Shown: positions 14,158-23,028 of the stretch, in pieces
Position numbering within the stretch: the first letter of the stretch is position 1
Layout of the letters: each line of letters starts with the position of its first letter
The notes under the pieces: generated by a model
Database searches by the model: none
What the model was told of the DNA's origin: nothing
The model's input: only the letters and a program-made list of their open reading frames with translations
Position numbers and translations under genes: made by a program
Assembly (NCBI RefSeq): GCF_003270085.1
Contig: NZ_QFDQ01000167.1
Span: forward strand, 1-45,546
Reading direction: 5' to 3'
Source of the DNA: Streptomyces triticisoli
GTDB lineage: Bacteria > Actinomycetota > Actinomycetes > Streptomycetales > Streptomycetaceae
Length of the DNA stretch: 45,546 nucleotides

Positions 14158-15573
14158 TCACGTTCCGAAGGAGTACCCGTGGGAGTCGCCGATGGACAGG
14201 GAGGCCCAGACGGCCTTCGGCCGGGTGTAGGTCTCCAGGGCCGAGGAGCCGTTCTCCCGGCCGTAGCCGGAGGCCTTGACTCCCCCGAAGGGAACCCGGT
14301 CGTTGAGGACCCGGTAGGTGTTCAGCCATACGGTGCCGGCCTGCAGTCTCCTGGCGAGTCGGTGGGCGCGGGCGATGTCATTGGTCCACACGCCTGCCGC
14401 CAGCCCGTATGGGGAGTCGTTGACCAGCCGCACTGCTTCCTCCGCATCGGAGAAGGGGGCCACCGACACCACCGGGCCGAAGATCTCCTCGGTCATGAGG
14501 GGCGAGTCCGCGGCCACGTCCACGAACAACGTGGGCCTGACGTAGAAGCCCTCGGAGTCCTGGGCCGAGGAGTGGAGCCTGCCCTGTGCGCCGATCCGGG
14601 CGCCGCCGCGCACGGCGTCGTCGATCGCCTGCTGGGTGCGGGTGCGCTGCAGGGCGGTGGTCTGCGGTCCCATGGACACGCCCGGGCACCGGAAGTCCCC
14701 GACGACGAGCCGCTCCACCTGCGCGGAGAGCGCGCCCACGAAGTCATCGTAGACGGCCCGGTGGACGAAGACCCTGCTGCCGGCCACGCACATCTGCCCG
14801 GTGGAGCCGAAACCCCCGACCAAGACAGCGTTCACTGCTGCCTCCAGGTCGCAGTCGTCGAAGACGACCTGAGCGTTACTGCCGCCGAGTTCGAGGACGC
14901 ACGGGGTGAGGTTCGCGGCGGCGGAGCGCGCGATCGCCTTGCCCGTGGCGACCGAACCGGTGAACACGATCAGGTCGACGCCCTCGGCCGCCACCAGAGC
15001 CGCCCCGAGTCCGCCGTCTCCGACCACGACCTGCGCCAGTCCCTCGGGCGCCCCCGCCTCCGCGAGGAGGTCGGCCAGGGTGAGGGCGGTGATCGGAGTC
15101 TCGGGGGCCGGCTTGAGGATGCAGGCGTTGCCGAAGGCGAGGGCCGGGGCGATCTTCTTCGCGGCGAAGGCGAACGGCATGTTCCACGGCACGATGCCGA
15201 GGACCACGCCGAGGGGCTCGCGCAGGGTGTAGACGTGGTCGTCGGCTCCGATCGGGAGGGTCTCGCCGACGACGTGGTCCACCCAGCCCGCGTAGTACTC
15301 GAAGCAGTTCGCCGCGCGGCGGACCTCCCGGAGGGTGTCCGCCTCTGGTTTGCCTGTGTTGAGGGACTCGTTGTGGGCGATCCTCTGTTCGTTCTCCCGG
15401 ATGGCGGAGGCGGTCCGCAGCAGTACGCCTCTGCGTGTCTCCGGTGTGCTTTCCTGCCAGGAACGTTGGGCGTCGCGGGCACGGTTGAGCAGGGTGGGAA
15501 TCGCTGCGGCGTCCGTGGCCTCGACCTCGGCCAGCGAGCTGCCGTCAACGGGTGATACGACGTTCACAGTCAC
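14158..15573 (-). CDS. NAD(P)-dependent aldehyde dehydrogenase
   Basis: A 471-residue ALDH superfamily enzyme that oxidises an aldehyde to the acid in the cytosol. The cofactor and substrate-tunnel motif VLGIVPWNMPFAF, the Rossmann motif FTGSVATGKAIA, the general base E in CVLELGGSNAQ and the nucleophile C in GFGSTGQMCVAGSRV are all present. The C-terminal EEIFGPVVSV and PFGGVKASGYGRE motifs follow. The usual ELGGK lysine is serine here, as in some subfamilies. It is the last gene of the leftward operon, 16 bp after the SDR gene. It could therefore oxidise the aldehyde made by that SDR, or a ring-cleavage aldehyde. It starts at ATG 15573; the substrate is unknown. Confidence 0.95.
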   Translation of the reverse strand: MTVNVVSPVDGSSLAEVEATDAAAIPTLLNRARDAQRSWQESTPETRRGVLLRTASAIRENEQRIAHNESLNTGKPEADTLREVRRAANCFEYYAGWVDHVVGETLPIGADDHVYTLREPLGVVLGIVPWNMPFAFAAKKIAPALAFGNACILKPAPETPITALTLADLLAEAGAPEGLAQVVVGDGGLGAALVAAEGVDLIVFTGSVATGKAIARSAAANLTPCVLELGGSNAQVVFDDCDLEAAVNAVLVGGFGSTGQMCVAGSRVFVHRAVYDDFVGALSAQVERLVVGDFRCPGVSMGPQTTALQRTRTQQAIDDAVRGGARIGAQGRLHSSAQDSEGFYVRPTLFVDVAADSPLMTEEIFGPVVSVAPFSDAEEAVRLVNDSPYGLAAGVWTNDIARAHRLARRLQAGTVWLNTYRVLNDRVPFGGVKASGYGRENGSSALETYTRPKAVWASLSIGDSHGYSFGT

Positions 15574-15589
15574 CTTTTCTCTTCGCCGT

Positions 15590-16354
15590 TCAGGCCGGGC
15601 CCATGTGTGTACCGCTGTTGAGCAGGATGTTCTCCCCGGTCATGGCCCGGGCTCCCGGCGAGATCAGGAACAGCACCGTGGAACACACGTCCTCGGGCGT
15701 CATCGGCACCGGGATGCACTGTCTGCTGACCAGGGCGGCCCGGTAGTCGGGGTCTCTTTCGCGTTCGGTGACCTCGGTCTCGATGAAGCCCGGTGACACC
15801 GAGTTGACGCGGATGTGGTCCGGGCCCAGCTCACGGGCGAGGCTGCGGGTCATACCGATGATGGCGGACTTCGATGCCACGTAGTGGAGGAAGTTCGCCA
15901 TGCCGAACGAGACCACGTTGGACGCGAAGTGCACGATCGCGCCGCCCCCCGCCCGCCGGAGCAGAGGGGCGACGTGCTTGCTCAGCAGAAACGGTCCTTT
16001 GACGTTGACCTCGAAGACGCGGTCCCATTCCGCGCCGTCGATCTCGGTGAACGCCTTGTGGGTGAGGGCGGTGAACAGCGCCGCGGCGCTGACCAGAGCG
16101 TCCACCCGGCCGAAACGCGCCTCGACGGCGTTGAGGGTCGCGTGGACCTGCTCCTCATCGGTGATGTCCACCTGGTGGACCGAGACGTCGTTTCCGACGT
16201 CGGCGAAGGTGTCCTGGCAGTCCTGCACGTCCAGGGCGGCCACGCGCCACCCGGCCTCCAGCGCGGAGTGGACGAGGCTGGCACCGATGCCCTGGGCCGC
16301 GCCGGTGACCACGACGACGGGCTTGCCGCTGTGCGGGGTGTGCTCAGGAGGCAT
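15590..16354 (-). CDS. Short-chain dehydrogenase/reductase (SDR)
   Basis: A 254-residue classical SDR. The nucleotide-binding TGAAQGIGASL, the acidic residue at the end of the second strand (VAALDVQD, which favours NAD), and the catalytic set S in VHFASN, Y-x-x-x-K in HYVASKSA and N in EVNVKGPF are present. The C-terminal SPGFIETEV and GARAMTGENILLNSGT (the usual cofactor lid and the end of the fold) close it. It probably interconverts an alcohol and a carbonyl. It overlaps the ABC ATPase gene by 11 bp and is followed by the ALDH gene, a pairing that fits consecutive oxidation of an alcohol. A dihydrodiol dehydrogenase role is an alternative. Confidence 0.95.
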   Translation of the reverse strand: MPPEHTPHSGKPVVVVTGAAQGIGASLVHSALEAGWRVAALDVQDCQDTFADVGNDVSVHQVDITDEEQVHATLNAVEARFGRVDALVSAAALFTALTHKAFTEIDGAEWDRVFEVNVKGPFLLSKHVAPLLRRAGGGAIVHFASNVVSFGMANFLHYVASKSAIIGMTRSLARELGPDHIRVNSVSPGFIETEVTERERDPDYRAALVSRQCIPVPMTPEDVCSTVLFLISPGARAMTGENILLNSGTHMGPA

Positions 16355-17129
16355 GCCGGCTCCCGTCCTGGTCGGCCTGTTCGGCGGCGACCATGAGCTG
16401 GTGGATGTGGTCGCGCAGGTCGGAGAGGCGTCCGCGGTACCGCTCGCGTTCCTCGGCGGCGTCGAACTCGCCGAGGATCCGGGCGGGGCGGCCGAAGACG
16501 AGCACCCGGTCGGCGATCTGGAACGCTTCTTCGATGCTGTGCGTGACGATGACGGAGCTCACCGAGGTGGATTCGCAGAGTTCGACGAAGTCCGCCCGCA
16601 GGCTTTTGGCCGTGACCTCGTCCAGTGCCGAGAAGCTCTCGTCGAGGAAGATGAGCTTGGGGTCGATCGCGAATGCCCGGGCGAGGGAGGTGCGTTGCCG
16701 CATACCGCCCGAGAGCTGGTTGGGGTAGCGGTCGGCCGCGTTGTCCAGGTGGACCTTGCGCAGCCAGTGCAGGGCCCGCTGCGATCGCTCCTGCTTGTCC
16801 ACGCCGAGGATCTCCAGTCCGGCCTCGACATTGGCCTTGGCGGTACGCCAGGGCAGCAGCCGCGGCGACTGGTAGGCCATGGCCACGATGCCCTGCAGCT
16901 CGTCGCGTTCACGGAGGGGATCCTTGCCGGCCACCCGGACCGTGCCCGAGGTCGGGTCCAGGTTGCCGATGAGGAGGTTGAGCAGGGTCGACTTGCCCGC
17001 GCCGGTCCGGCCGAGGATGGCCACCCGCTCCCCGACGTCAACGTGGAAGTTCAGGTGGTCGACGGCGTTGAAGTCGCCGAACCACACCGAGACGTCCTGG
17101 ACATCGATGATTTTCTCGATTGACGTCAC
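16344..17129 (-). CDS. ABC transporter ATP-binding protein (NitT/TauT type)
   Basis: A 261-residue ATPase starting at GTG 17129, whose start overlaps the permease stop (GTGA), so translation is coupled. Walker A GRTGAGKST, Q-loop MAYQSPRLLPW, signature LSGGMRQR, Walker B LIFLDESFSALD and the switch H in VIVTHSIEEA are all intact. The QSPRLLPWRTAKANV segment is typical of SsuB/TauB-type importers of sulfonates, nitrate and aromatic acids. It energises the permease and substrate-binding protein encoded just upstream. Confidence 0.95.
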   Translation of the reverse strand: MTSIEKIIDVQDVSVWFGDFNAVDHLNFHVDVGERVAILGRTGAGKSTLLNLLIGNLDPTSGTVRVAGKDPLRERDELQGIVAMAYQSPRLLPWRTAKANVEAGLEILGVDKQERSQRALHWLRKVHLDNAADRYPNQLSGGMRQRTSLARAFAIDPKLIFLDESFSALDEVTAKSLRADFVELCESTSVSSVIVTHSIEEAFQIADRVLVFGRPARILGEFDAAEERERYRGRLSDLRDHIHQLMVAAEQADQDGSRHAS

Positions 17130-17965
17130 CGGATGACCGCCTCTCCACGCCAGCGCAGCAGACGCTGCTCCGTTTTGTCGATGAGGAACACGAGCACGAA
17201 GTTCACGATGATCAGGACCAGGGTCCACGCGAAGATCATGTCGAGCTGGAAGTTGGTCTGGGCCACCTGCATCCGCTGGCCGATGCCCGTGCTCGCCGCG
17301 ATCAGTTCGGCGAACACCAAGATCCTCAGGGAGAACGCGGAGACCGACCGCACCGACATCAGCAGGTAGACCAGGGACTGCGGGATGAGCAGCATTCGCA
17401 GGACCTGTAGCTTGGTCGGCCGGAACTGGTCGACCGCCTCGACGATCTCCGGGTCGATGTTGCGGATACCCTCGTACACCGCGATCGCGATCAGCGGCAT
17501 GCTGATGAAGAAGCAGATGAATCCGATGCGCAGGTTGACGTCGCTGATCCACAACACCGCCAGCAGCACCCACGACAGGGCCGGAACCGCCTGCATGATG
17601 GAGAACGCCGGGGTGAAGAACTCCCCGATGGTCTTGCGGAAGGCACCCATGGCAAGTCCGATGGCCCACCCGGCTGCCAAGGACAGTGACAGGGCGACGG
17701 TGAACCGCGCCAGGGTGATGCCGATGTCGGACAACTGGTGGGACAGGATCTCGACGAAGCTCGCCCAGATCTGGTCGAGCCCGGGGAAGATGAACGACGG
17801 CAGAACCATGCTGGATATCTGCACACCGCCCAGCAGCAGGACTATGACCAGCGCGAGTGCCCATTTGTTGCGCACGGCCGCGAGGAGGTCTCGCCGGCCG
17901 GCGGGGGAGGCGGCTGGGGGCGCTGCCTTCCCGACCGGGCGAGTGGTTGTCGTTTCAGTGGTCAT
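17126..17965 (-). CDS. ABC transporter permease (NitT/TauT type)
   Basis: A 279-residue protein from ATG 17965. A disordered Thr/Pro/Ala-rich N-terminus precedes about six membrane helices (for example ALALVIVLLLGGVQISSMVLP and LDMIFAWTLVLIIVNFVLVFLID). The cytoplasmic EAA-like loop appears as DPEIVEAVDQFRPTKLQVLRMLLIPQ. The BPD_transp_1 layout matches SsuC/TauC. It is 20 bp downstream of the binding-protein gene and coupled to the ATPase gene. Confidence 0.93.
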   Translation of the reverse strand: MTTETTTTRPVGKAAPPAASPAGRRDLLAAVRNKWALALVIVLLLGGVQISSMVLPSFIFPGLDQIWASFVEILSHQLSDIGITLARFTVALSLSLAAGWAIGLAMGAFRKTIGEFFTPAFSIMQAVPALSWVLLAVLWISDVNLRIGFICFFISMPLIAIAVYEGIRNIDPEIVEAVDQFRPTKLQVLRMLLIPQSLVYLLMSVRSVSAFSLRILVFAELIAASTGIGQRMQVAQTNFQLDMIFAWTLVLIIVNFVLVFLIDKTEQRLLRWRGEAVIR

Positions 17966-17985
17966 GGCAGTTGCAGTTCCTCGCG

Positions 17986-18933
17986 TCAGCGCAGGAGCGC
18001 GGTGGTCGGTTCCTTCTTCAGCCCGCCGGACTTGTAGATCACCTTGAGGTCGCTCATGAGTGAGGTGCGGCCGGCGTCGTTGAGTGGTTCGGCGTCCATG
18101 GGCAGGGAGCCGGACTTGAGGACCCGGGAGACCGTGTCGTCCTGGTAGCCCTGCTTGGCGCCGTAGGAGTCGGCCAGGGCGGGGTCGCTCTTGAGCTTGT
18201 CGATAGTGGCGTCGAGGGCCTTGAGCAGCCCCTCGACCGACTTGTCGGACACCTGGTCGGAGATACCGAGGACGAACTGCCAGGAGTTGTCGACGCCCAG
18301 TTCCTCCGAGGTGAGCAGCACGGCCATGTCCGGGTACTTCTTCAGCGTCTGCTCCACGGACGGCTCCCAGCCCATCACGTAGTCCGCCGTGCCCGCGGCG
18401 ACCTGGGCGGAGCCGGTGAGCATGTTGGGGACGGTGACGACCTCGAAGTCCTTGCCGGCCGTGAGTCCGAACTTGTCCTTCAGCCGCGCCTCCATCACCG
18501 ACCAGGCGCCGGAGGAGGTGATGGCGGCCAGCCGCTTGCCCTTCAGGTCCTTCGGCTCGAAGTGGCCCTTGCGGCCCACGATCACCGTGGTGTTGGGTGC
18601 GACGACACCCGCGACCCTGACCTTCGCCCCCTTCTCTGCCATCGAGGCGAAGGTCTCGGGTGCGCCGACGTTGGCGTTGGCCTTGCCGCTGAGGACGTTG
18701 GAGTACACCTCGGGCAGGTTCGGCGTGGAAACGGCCGACACCTTGATCCCGTACTTGTCCTGCAGGGCCTTGTCGTCGGCCAGCGCCTTGGGCACCGCGC
18801 CGGTCAGCCCGGTGTCCCACACCGAGAAGGTGATCTTGTTGTCGCTTTCTGCCGAGGAGTCGCTGCCGCAGCCCGCCAGGAGGAGGGCCAGCGAAGCGGC
18901 AGTGCCGATGGCGAAGGTACGGCGTGTTCTCAT
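17986..18933 (-). CDS. ABC transporter substrate-binding lipoprotein
   Basis: A 315-residue SsuA/THI5-like periplasmic-type binding protein tethered as a lipoprotein. The signal MRTRRTFAIGTAASLALLLAGCG carries lipobox L-A-G-C at residue 22. The mature part has the two-lobe fold with TPNLPEVYSNVLSGKANA, GRKGHFEPKDLKGKRLA and GTADYVMGWEPSVEQTL typical of the family, which binds sulfonates, nitrate, pyrimidines or aromatic acids. Its ATG overlaps the stop of the FAD monooxygenase gene by four bases (ATGA), so the importer is built into the catabolic operon. The ligand is likely the cluster's substrate. Confidence 0.94.
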   Translation of the reverse strand: MRTRRTFAIGTAASLALLLAGCGSDSSAESDNKITFSVWDTGLTGAVPKALADDKALQDKYGIKVSAVSTPNLPEVYSNVLSGKANANVGAPETFASMAEKGAKVRVAGVVAPNTTVIVGRKGHFEPKDLKGKRLAAITSSGAWSVMEARLKDKFGLTAGKDFEVVTVPNMLTGSAQVAAGTADYVMGWEPSVEQTLKKYPDMAVLLTSEELGVDNSWQFVLGISDQVSDKSVEGLLKALDATIDKLKSDPALADSYGAKQGYQDDTVSRVLKSGSLPMDAEPLNDAGRTSLMSDLKVIYKSGGLKKEPTTALLR

Positions 18934-20114
18934 GTCGCGGTGTCTCCGTCCGTGATGGTGCTCAGGGTGTTCGTAGGGTCGATGAGAGGGGTGCTTGTCG
19001 CGTCGTACTCGTAGATCCAGTCCCGCAGCTTCCAGGTCTCCGGGGTATCGACCCGGGCGCCCTGCTGAATGCGTGATGTTCGTGCCTTACGGGTGGCCTC
19101 GTAGGTCTGCAGCGCCCGCTCGACGCCCACCCGCGAGACCTGGTCGAGGCAGCGGGCCAGCACAGCTGCGTCCTCGATGGCCATGGCGGAGCCCTGGGCG
19201 AGGAAAGGAACCATCGGGTGGCAGGCGTCGCCGAGCAGCGCCACGCGGCCCGTGCACCACCGCTGCAGGGGGTCCCGCTCGTGCAGCGCCCACTTCAGGG
19301 GTGTCCCGGCACGCTTGACGAGGTCGGGTATGGGCCAGGCGTAGTCCTTGAACGCGTTGGCCAGGTCGTCCGGCTCGCCCTGAGCCGTCCAGGACTCGGT
19401 CTGCCAGTCGTCCTCGGGGACGACGGCGATGATGTTGACCGTCGAGCCGGAGTTGACGAAGTAGTGGACGAGATGGTGTTCGACCACCGGTCCCCACCAC
19501 TTGGTCGAAGTGTTCTCGAGCTTGAGGTCCTCGGCCTCGTGGGCGGGCAGCAGGGCCCGGTAGGCGACGGTGCCGGAGAACCGGGGCCGGCTGGTGCCGA
19601 ACATGACCGTGGAGACGGTGGAGTGGATACCGTCCGCCCCGATGAGCAGGTCACCGCTGACCGTCTCGCCGTCGGACAGCCGTACGGTGACACGGTCGTC
19701 GTTGCGGACCACGTCGGTCACGGCCCGGCCGAGGTGTACAAGCTGTGAGGGCACGGCCTCGGTCAGGATGTCCAGGAGCTCGGCCCGGTGGATCAGATAG
19801 TGGTAGGCGCCGTACTGCGGGGGGTCGGTGTTCATCGCGTGGACCCCCAGCAGCCGGCCGTCCTGCCAGTCGCGGCTCTCCAGGCGGACCGGGCGGACCC
19901 CGGTGCGGGCCAGGCCGGAGCCGAGGCCGAGGCTGTCCAGCACCCGGGTGGAGTTGGGGCTGACCTGGAGACCGGCGCCGACCTCGGTGAGCTCGGTGGC
20001 CCGTTCGTAGATCCGGACCCGGTGGCCGTGCTGGCGCAGGGCGAGGGCGGTGGCAAGGCCTCCGATACCCGCGCCGGCGATGATGACGTCGAGTTGAGCC
20101 GATGTATGGGACAT
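18930..20114 (-). CDS. FAD-dependent aromatic-ring monooxygenase
   Basis: A 394-residue class A flavoprotein from ATG 20114, after a good site (aggaagaaag). FAD motifs are GAGIGGLATALAL with the acidic E of RIYERA, the DG motif in DLLIGADGIHS and the GD motif in VALLGDACHPMVPFLAQG. It resembles salicylate hydroxylase and 6-hydroxynicotinate 3-monooxygenase (NicC), including KWWGPVVEHHLVHYF and the late WIYEYDA. From memory, NicC has a histidine in the GAGIHIGPN loop; here the loop reads GAGLQVSPN, as in salicylate hydroxylases. Likely reaction: NAD(P)H- and O2-dependent ring hydroxylation, possibly with loss of a carboxylate. Its neighbours (importer, hydrolase, NicX-like enzyme) fit ring catabolism. 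Confidence 0.92.
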   Translation of the reverse strand: MSHTSAQLDVIIAGAGIGGLATALALRQHGHRVRIYERATELTEVGAGLQVSPNSTRVLDSLGLGSGLARTGVRPVRLESRDWQDGRLLGVHAMNTDPPQYGAYHYLIHRAELLDILTEAVPSQLVHLGRAVTDVVRNDDRVTVRLSDGETVSGDLLIGADGIHSTVSTVMFGTSRPRFSGTVAYRALLPAHEAEDLKLENTSTKWWGPVVEHHLVHYFVNSGSTVNIIAVVPEDDWQTESWTAQGEPDDLANAFKDYAWPIPDLVKRAGTPLKWALHERDPLQRWCTGRVALLGDACHPMVPFLAQGSAMAIEDAAVLARCLDQVSRVGVERALQTYEATRKARTSRIQQGARVDTPETWKLRDWIYEYDATSTPLIDPTNTLSTITDGDTAT

Positions 20115-20122
20115 CTTTCTTC

Positions 20123-20926
20123 CTAAGGATGGGGTGTCGGGCCCGCGTCGGTGTCGTCGCGCAGGTGGCGGGTGATCGCGTCCGCCCAGATGACGGGCTC
20201 TTCGACACATGACATGTGGGCGGCGTCGTCCGTGACGACGAGGCTGCTCTGTGGGAGGAGGTCGGCGATCTCCCGCTGGACGGCGGCGGAGGTGGAGGTG
20301 TCGTGGCTCGCTGCGATGACCGTTGTGGGGCAGCCGATGGCCGGCAGCAGCGCGGTCGTGTCGAGTCCGGCGATGCGTGACCAGTCGGCGCTGTGCTCGG
20401 CGGCGGGCACCCGGCGCATGATTCGCCGGACCCGGTCCACGTCGCCGGAGTGGCGGCGGTGGAACCCGGGGGTGAACCACCGTTCGATCGTCTCGTCGAG
20501 GTAGTCGTCGGTCAGATCTCCGTAGGCACACCTGTGTGCCCGCCGCAGCAGGGCCGCGCGCCCCTCCGGGGTCTGCCGGTGGTTGGTGTTGCCGATGACA
20601 AGGCCTGCAACTATCGACGGATGGCGTGCCGCCGTGTATTGCGCGAGCATGCCTCCCATCGAGATGCCGGCGAGGACCGCCCGGTCGAGTCCGGCCGACG
20701 CCATCCAACTTGCAAGATGGTCCGCCTCCTCCTCGAACGTCGGCGGGCCGGTCCGGCCCTCAGGAGCCGCCGCCTGGTCGCCGGGGCGGCCGGGCAGGTC
20801 GAAGCCATGCACCCGAAGGTCGTTCGGGAGCAAGGAGGTGACCTTCCACCAGATTTCGCTGGTCGCGCCGGCCGGGTGGAGCAGCACCACCGCACCGGGG
20901 CCGCGTCGGGGCGCCCCGGTGGTCAC
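20123..20926 (-). CDS. Alpha/beta-hydrolase
   Basis: A 267-residue hydrolase from GTG 20926, which overlaps the IclR gene stop (GTGA). The HPAG oxyanion loop region (VVLLHPAGATSEIWW), nucleophile elbow GISMGG, acid D in IAASHDTSTS and H in DDAAHMSCVE give a complete triad. A cap domain with HRCAYGDLTDDYLDETIERWF lies between. It resembles PcaD-type enol-lactonases and deformylase-type ring-cleavage hydrolases. Beside a NicX-like dioxygenase, an N-formylmaleamate deformylase (NicD-like) role is attractive but not shown by sequence. It lies 8 bp upstream of the FAD monooxygenase gene. Confidence 0.92.
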   Translation of the reverse strand: MTTGAPRRGPGAVVLLHPAGATSEIWWKVTSLLPNDLRVHGFDLPGRPGDQAAAPEGRTGPPTFEEEADHLASWMASAGLDRAVLAGISMGGMLAQYTAARHPSIVAGLVIGNTNHRQTPEGRAALLRRAHRCAYGDLTDDYLDETIERWFTPGFHRRHSGDVDRVRRIMRRVPAAEHSADWSRIAGLDTTALLPAIGCPTTVIAASHDTSTSAAVQREIADLLPQSSLVVTDDAAHMSCVEEPVIWADAITRHLRDDTDAGPTPHP

Positions 20927-21735
20927 CGGAACTCCTCGTCCGCGACGGGACTGTTCTCGTGGCCGATGTCCCGGGAGATTCGCCGGGCCGCGCTGACGAT
21001 GAGGTCCACGTACTGCTTGCCGAGCTTGTCGGTGTACCGCTGTTGCGGCACGGTCATGATGAGGTCGCCGATGACCCGTGACCGGTGGTCGAAGATGGGG
21101 GCGGCGATGCCCACCGCGCCGGGCACGCGGCGGCCGTGCGTGATGGCGTATCCCTGCTGCCGGATCTCGGCCAGTTCGGTCTCCGCCGCGGCCTTGCCCA
21201 CCCACGGGGTGTTGGTGTCGTTCTCCGCCTGCCGCAGGATCTCGGCCCGTTCGGCGGCCGGAAGATGGGCGAGGATCGCCAGGCCGGAGGCTCCGCGGTG
21301 GATCTCGGTCCACTGGAAGAGGTCGAAGACGTAACGCAGCGGGTGCTGGGACTGCACGCTGTCGACACGCACCATCAGACGCTTGCGCGGATCGTACAGC
21401 CCCAGCAGCACCGTCTCGTTGCAGGCCTCGACGATGCTGTGCAGTTCGGGGCGGGCGACCGTGCGCACGTCGACCTTCTTCTGTGCCAGGTTGCCCAGAC
21501 GCAGCAGCTCCAGCCCCACCTTGTAGGTGTCGCCGTCGAGCCGCTCGACCAGGCCCTCGTCGACCAGGGAGGCCAGCGCCCGGTGCACGGTGCTGGGCTG
21601 CATGCCGCAGCACTTGGCGATCTCGCGGACCCCGAACTCGCCCTGCGGCTGCTCGACCATGTGGCGCAGCACCTGGAAGACCCGGCCCACCGGATCCCTC
21701 AGCCGCGCCCCGGGGGAGGTTTTCTGTTCGCTCAT
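20923..21735 (-). CDS. IclR-family transcriptional regulator
   Basis: A 270-residue regulator with an N-terminal winged HTH (GEFGVREIAKCCGMQPSTVHRALASL, residues about 33-58) and a C-terminal effector domain (VLLGLYDPRKRLMVRVDSV, HRGASGLAILAHLP, GRRVPGAVGIAAPIFD). The effector pocket normally binds an aromatic or small carboxylate. It is embedded in the operon, 15 bp after the reductase gene and behind a strong ribosome site (gaggaagaggg). Self-regulation of the cluster by its substrate or an intermediate is therefore likely. Candidate target: the divergent region 23355-23522. Confidence 0.95.
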   Translation of the reverse strand: MSEQKTSPGARLRDPVGRVFQVLRHMVEQPQGEFGVREIAKCCGMQPSTVHRALASLVDEGLVERLDGDTYKVGLELLRLGNLAQKKVDVRTVARPELHSIVEACNETVLLGLYDPRKRLMVRVDSVQSQHPLRYVFDLFQWTEIHRGASGLAILAHLPAAERAEILRQAENDTNTPWVGKAAAETELAEIRQQGYAITHGRRVPGAVGIAAPIFDHRSRVIGDLIMTVPQQRYTDKLGKQYVDLIVSAARRISRDIGHENSPVADEEFR

Positions 21736-21750
21736 CGGTCGCCCTCTTCC

Positions 21751-23028
21751 TCAGCCGTCAACGGTGTTGGTTGCAGGGGAGATTACGGCCGTGCGCAGGG
21801 CGGACAGGTCGTATCCGGCACCGTGCAGCACGCCGTGCTCCGGCCACCCGGCCGGGTCGGCCAGCAGTCGCCGGGCCAGCGCGTGGTCGCGGGGGCGGCC
21901 CAGGGACTCCACCGCGGCCAGACGGCCGTCGCGGAAGGCGAGCACGGAGAAGGCTCCTTGCCCCGGGTCCCCGGAGACGACGCACTCGTCCGCCGGTTCC
22001 ACGAGACCGGCCATCTGGACGCGGAGCCCGCACTGCTCGGTCCAGAACCACGGCAACCGCTCGTAGGCGGACACGGTGCCGGTCGCTATCGACTTGGCGA
22101 TGTGCCGGCCCTGTTCGGTGGCGTTCTGCACCGACTCCAGGCGCACCGACGCGGCCGAGGCGAAGGGAGAGGGGAAACGGGCGCAGTCACCGACCGCGTA
22201 GACCCGCGGGTCGCGGGTGGTGCGCAGGGAGCTGTCGACGACGATGCCGTCCTGCGTCTCCAGTCCGCTCTTTTGGGCGAGTTCGTCGTTGGGCAGCACT
22301 CCGACACCGACGATCACCAGATCCACGGGGCCTGTCGTGTCCTGCCCGGTGGCGATCGTGAGCCGGCCGCCGTCCTCCACGATGGCCGAAATCCGGGTGG
22401 CAGCACGGACCTCCACTCCGCGTGCGCGGTGACGGGCGAGCAGATACTCGGCCATGACCGGGCTCATTCCGCGACCCATCGGGCGCGCCGCGGCCTCGAT
22501 GACGGTTACCTCCGCGCCCGCGGCCGCGAGGACCGAGGCGGCCTCCAAGCCCACGAAGCCGCCACCGACGACGGCGACACGGCTCGCGTCCGCGGTCAGA
22601 GCCGCGATGGCCGCCGCGTCATGGCGGGTGCGGAAGAAGCGCACGCGCTCACTGCGCGGGGTGGTAAAGGGCAGTGTCCGGGCGCGTGCGCCCGTGGCGA
22701 GCACCAGGTGGTCGTAGCCGTAGGCCTTACCCGTCGTCGTGTGCACCCGGCGGGCGTGCCGGTCGATCTCGCTGACCGGACTGCCGAGGCGGAGGGCGAT
22801 GTCCTGCTCGGCGTAGCTCGCCACCGGGTGGAGGTTGATCAGATCGTCGGCGTCGGTCTCGCGCCGCCGCAGGGCGGCGAGGTAGCCCTTGGACAGCGGA
22901 GGCCGCTGGTAGGGGCTCCTCTCCTCCGCGCTGAGCAGCGTAATGGGGCCCCGGTAGCCTTCCGCGCGCAGGGAGAACGCCGTCTGGGCGCCCGCGTGTC
23001 CGGCCCCGACGATGACGGTGCCCGCCAT
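21751..23028 (-). CDS. Ferredoxin reductase (FAD, CamA/HaPuR type)
   Basis: A 425-residue NADH-dependent reductase from ATG 23028, sharing one base with the ferredoxin stop (TGATG). The FAD motif VIVGAGHAGAQTAF, RPPLSKGYL, the NAD motif VAVVGGGFVGLEAA, VYAVGDCARFP and the conserved VRLESVQNATEQGRHIA near the second FAD site are all present. It is the electron donor for the adjacent 2Fe-2S ferredoxin and so for the P450, forming a complete class I P450 system. A paralogue (28312-29577) lies 5 kb away without a P450. Confidence 0.95.
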   Translation of the reverse strand: MAGTVIVGAGHAGAQTAFSLRAEGYRGPITLLSAEERSPYQRPPLSKGYLAALRRRETDADDLINLHPVASYAEQDIALRLGSPVSEIDRHARRVHTTTGKAYGYDHLVLATGARARTLPFTTPRSERVRFFRTRHDAAAIAALTADASRVAVVGGGFVGLEAASVLAAAGAEVTVIEAAARPMGRGMSPVMAEYLLARHRARGVEVRAATRISAIVEDGGRLTIATGQDTTGPVDLVIVGVGVLPNDELAQKSGLETQDGIVVDSSLRTTRDPRVYAVGDCARFPSPFASAASVRLESVQNATEQGRHIAKSIATGTVSAYERLPWFWTEQCGLRVQMAGLVEPADECVVSGDPGQGAFSVLAFRDGRLAAVESLGRPRDHALARRLLADPAGWPEHGVLHGAGYDLSALRTAVISPATNTVDG

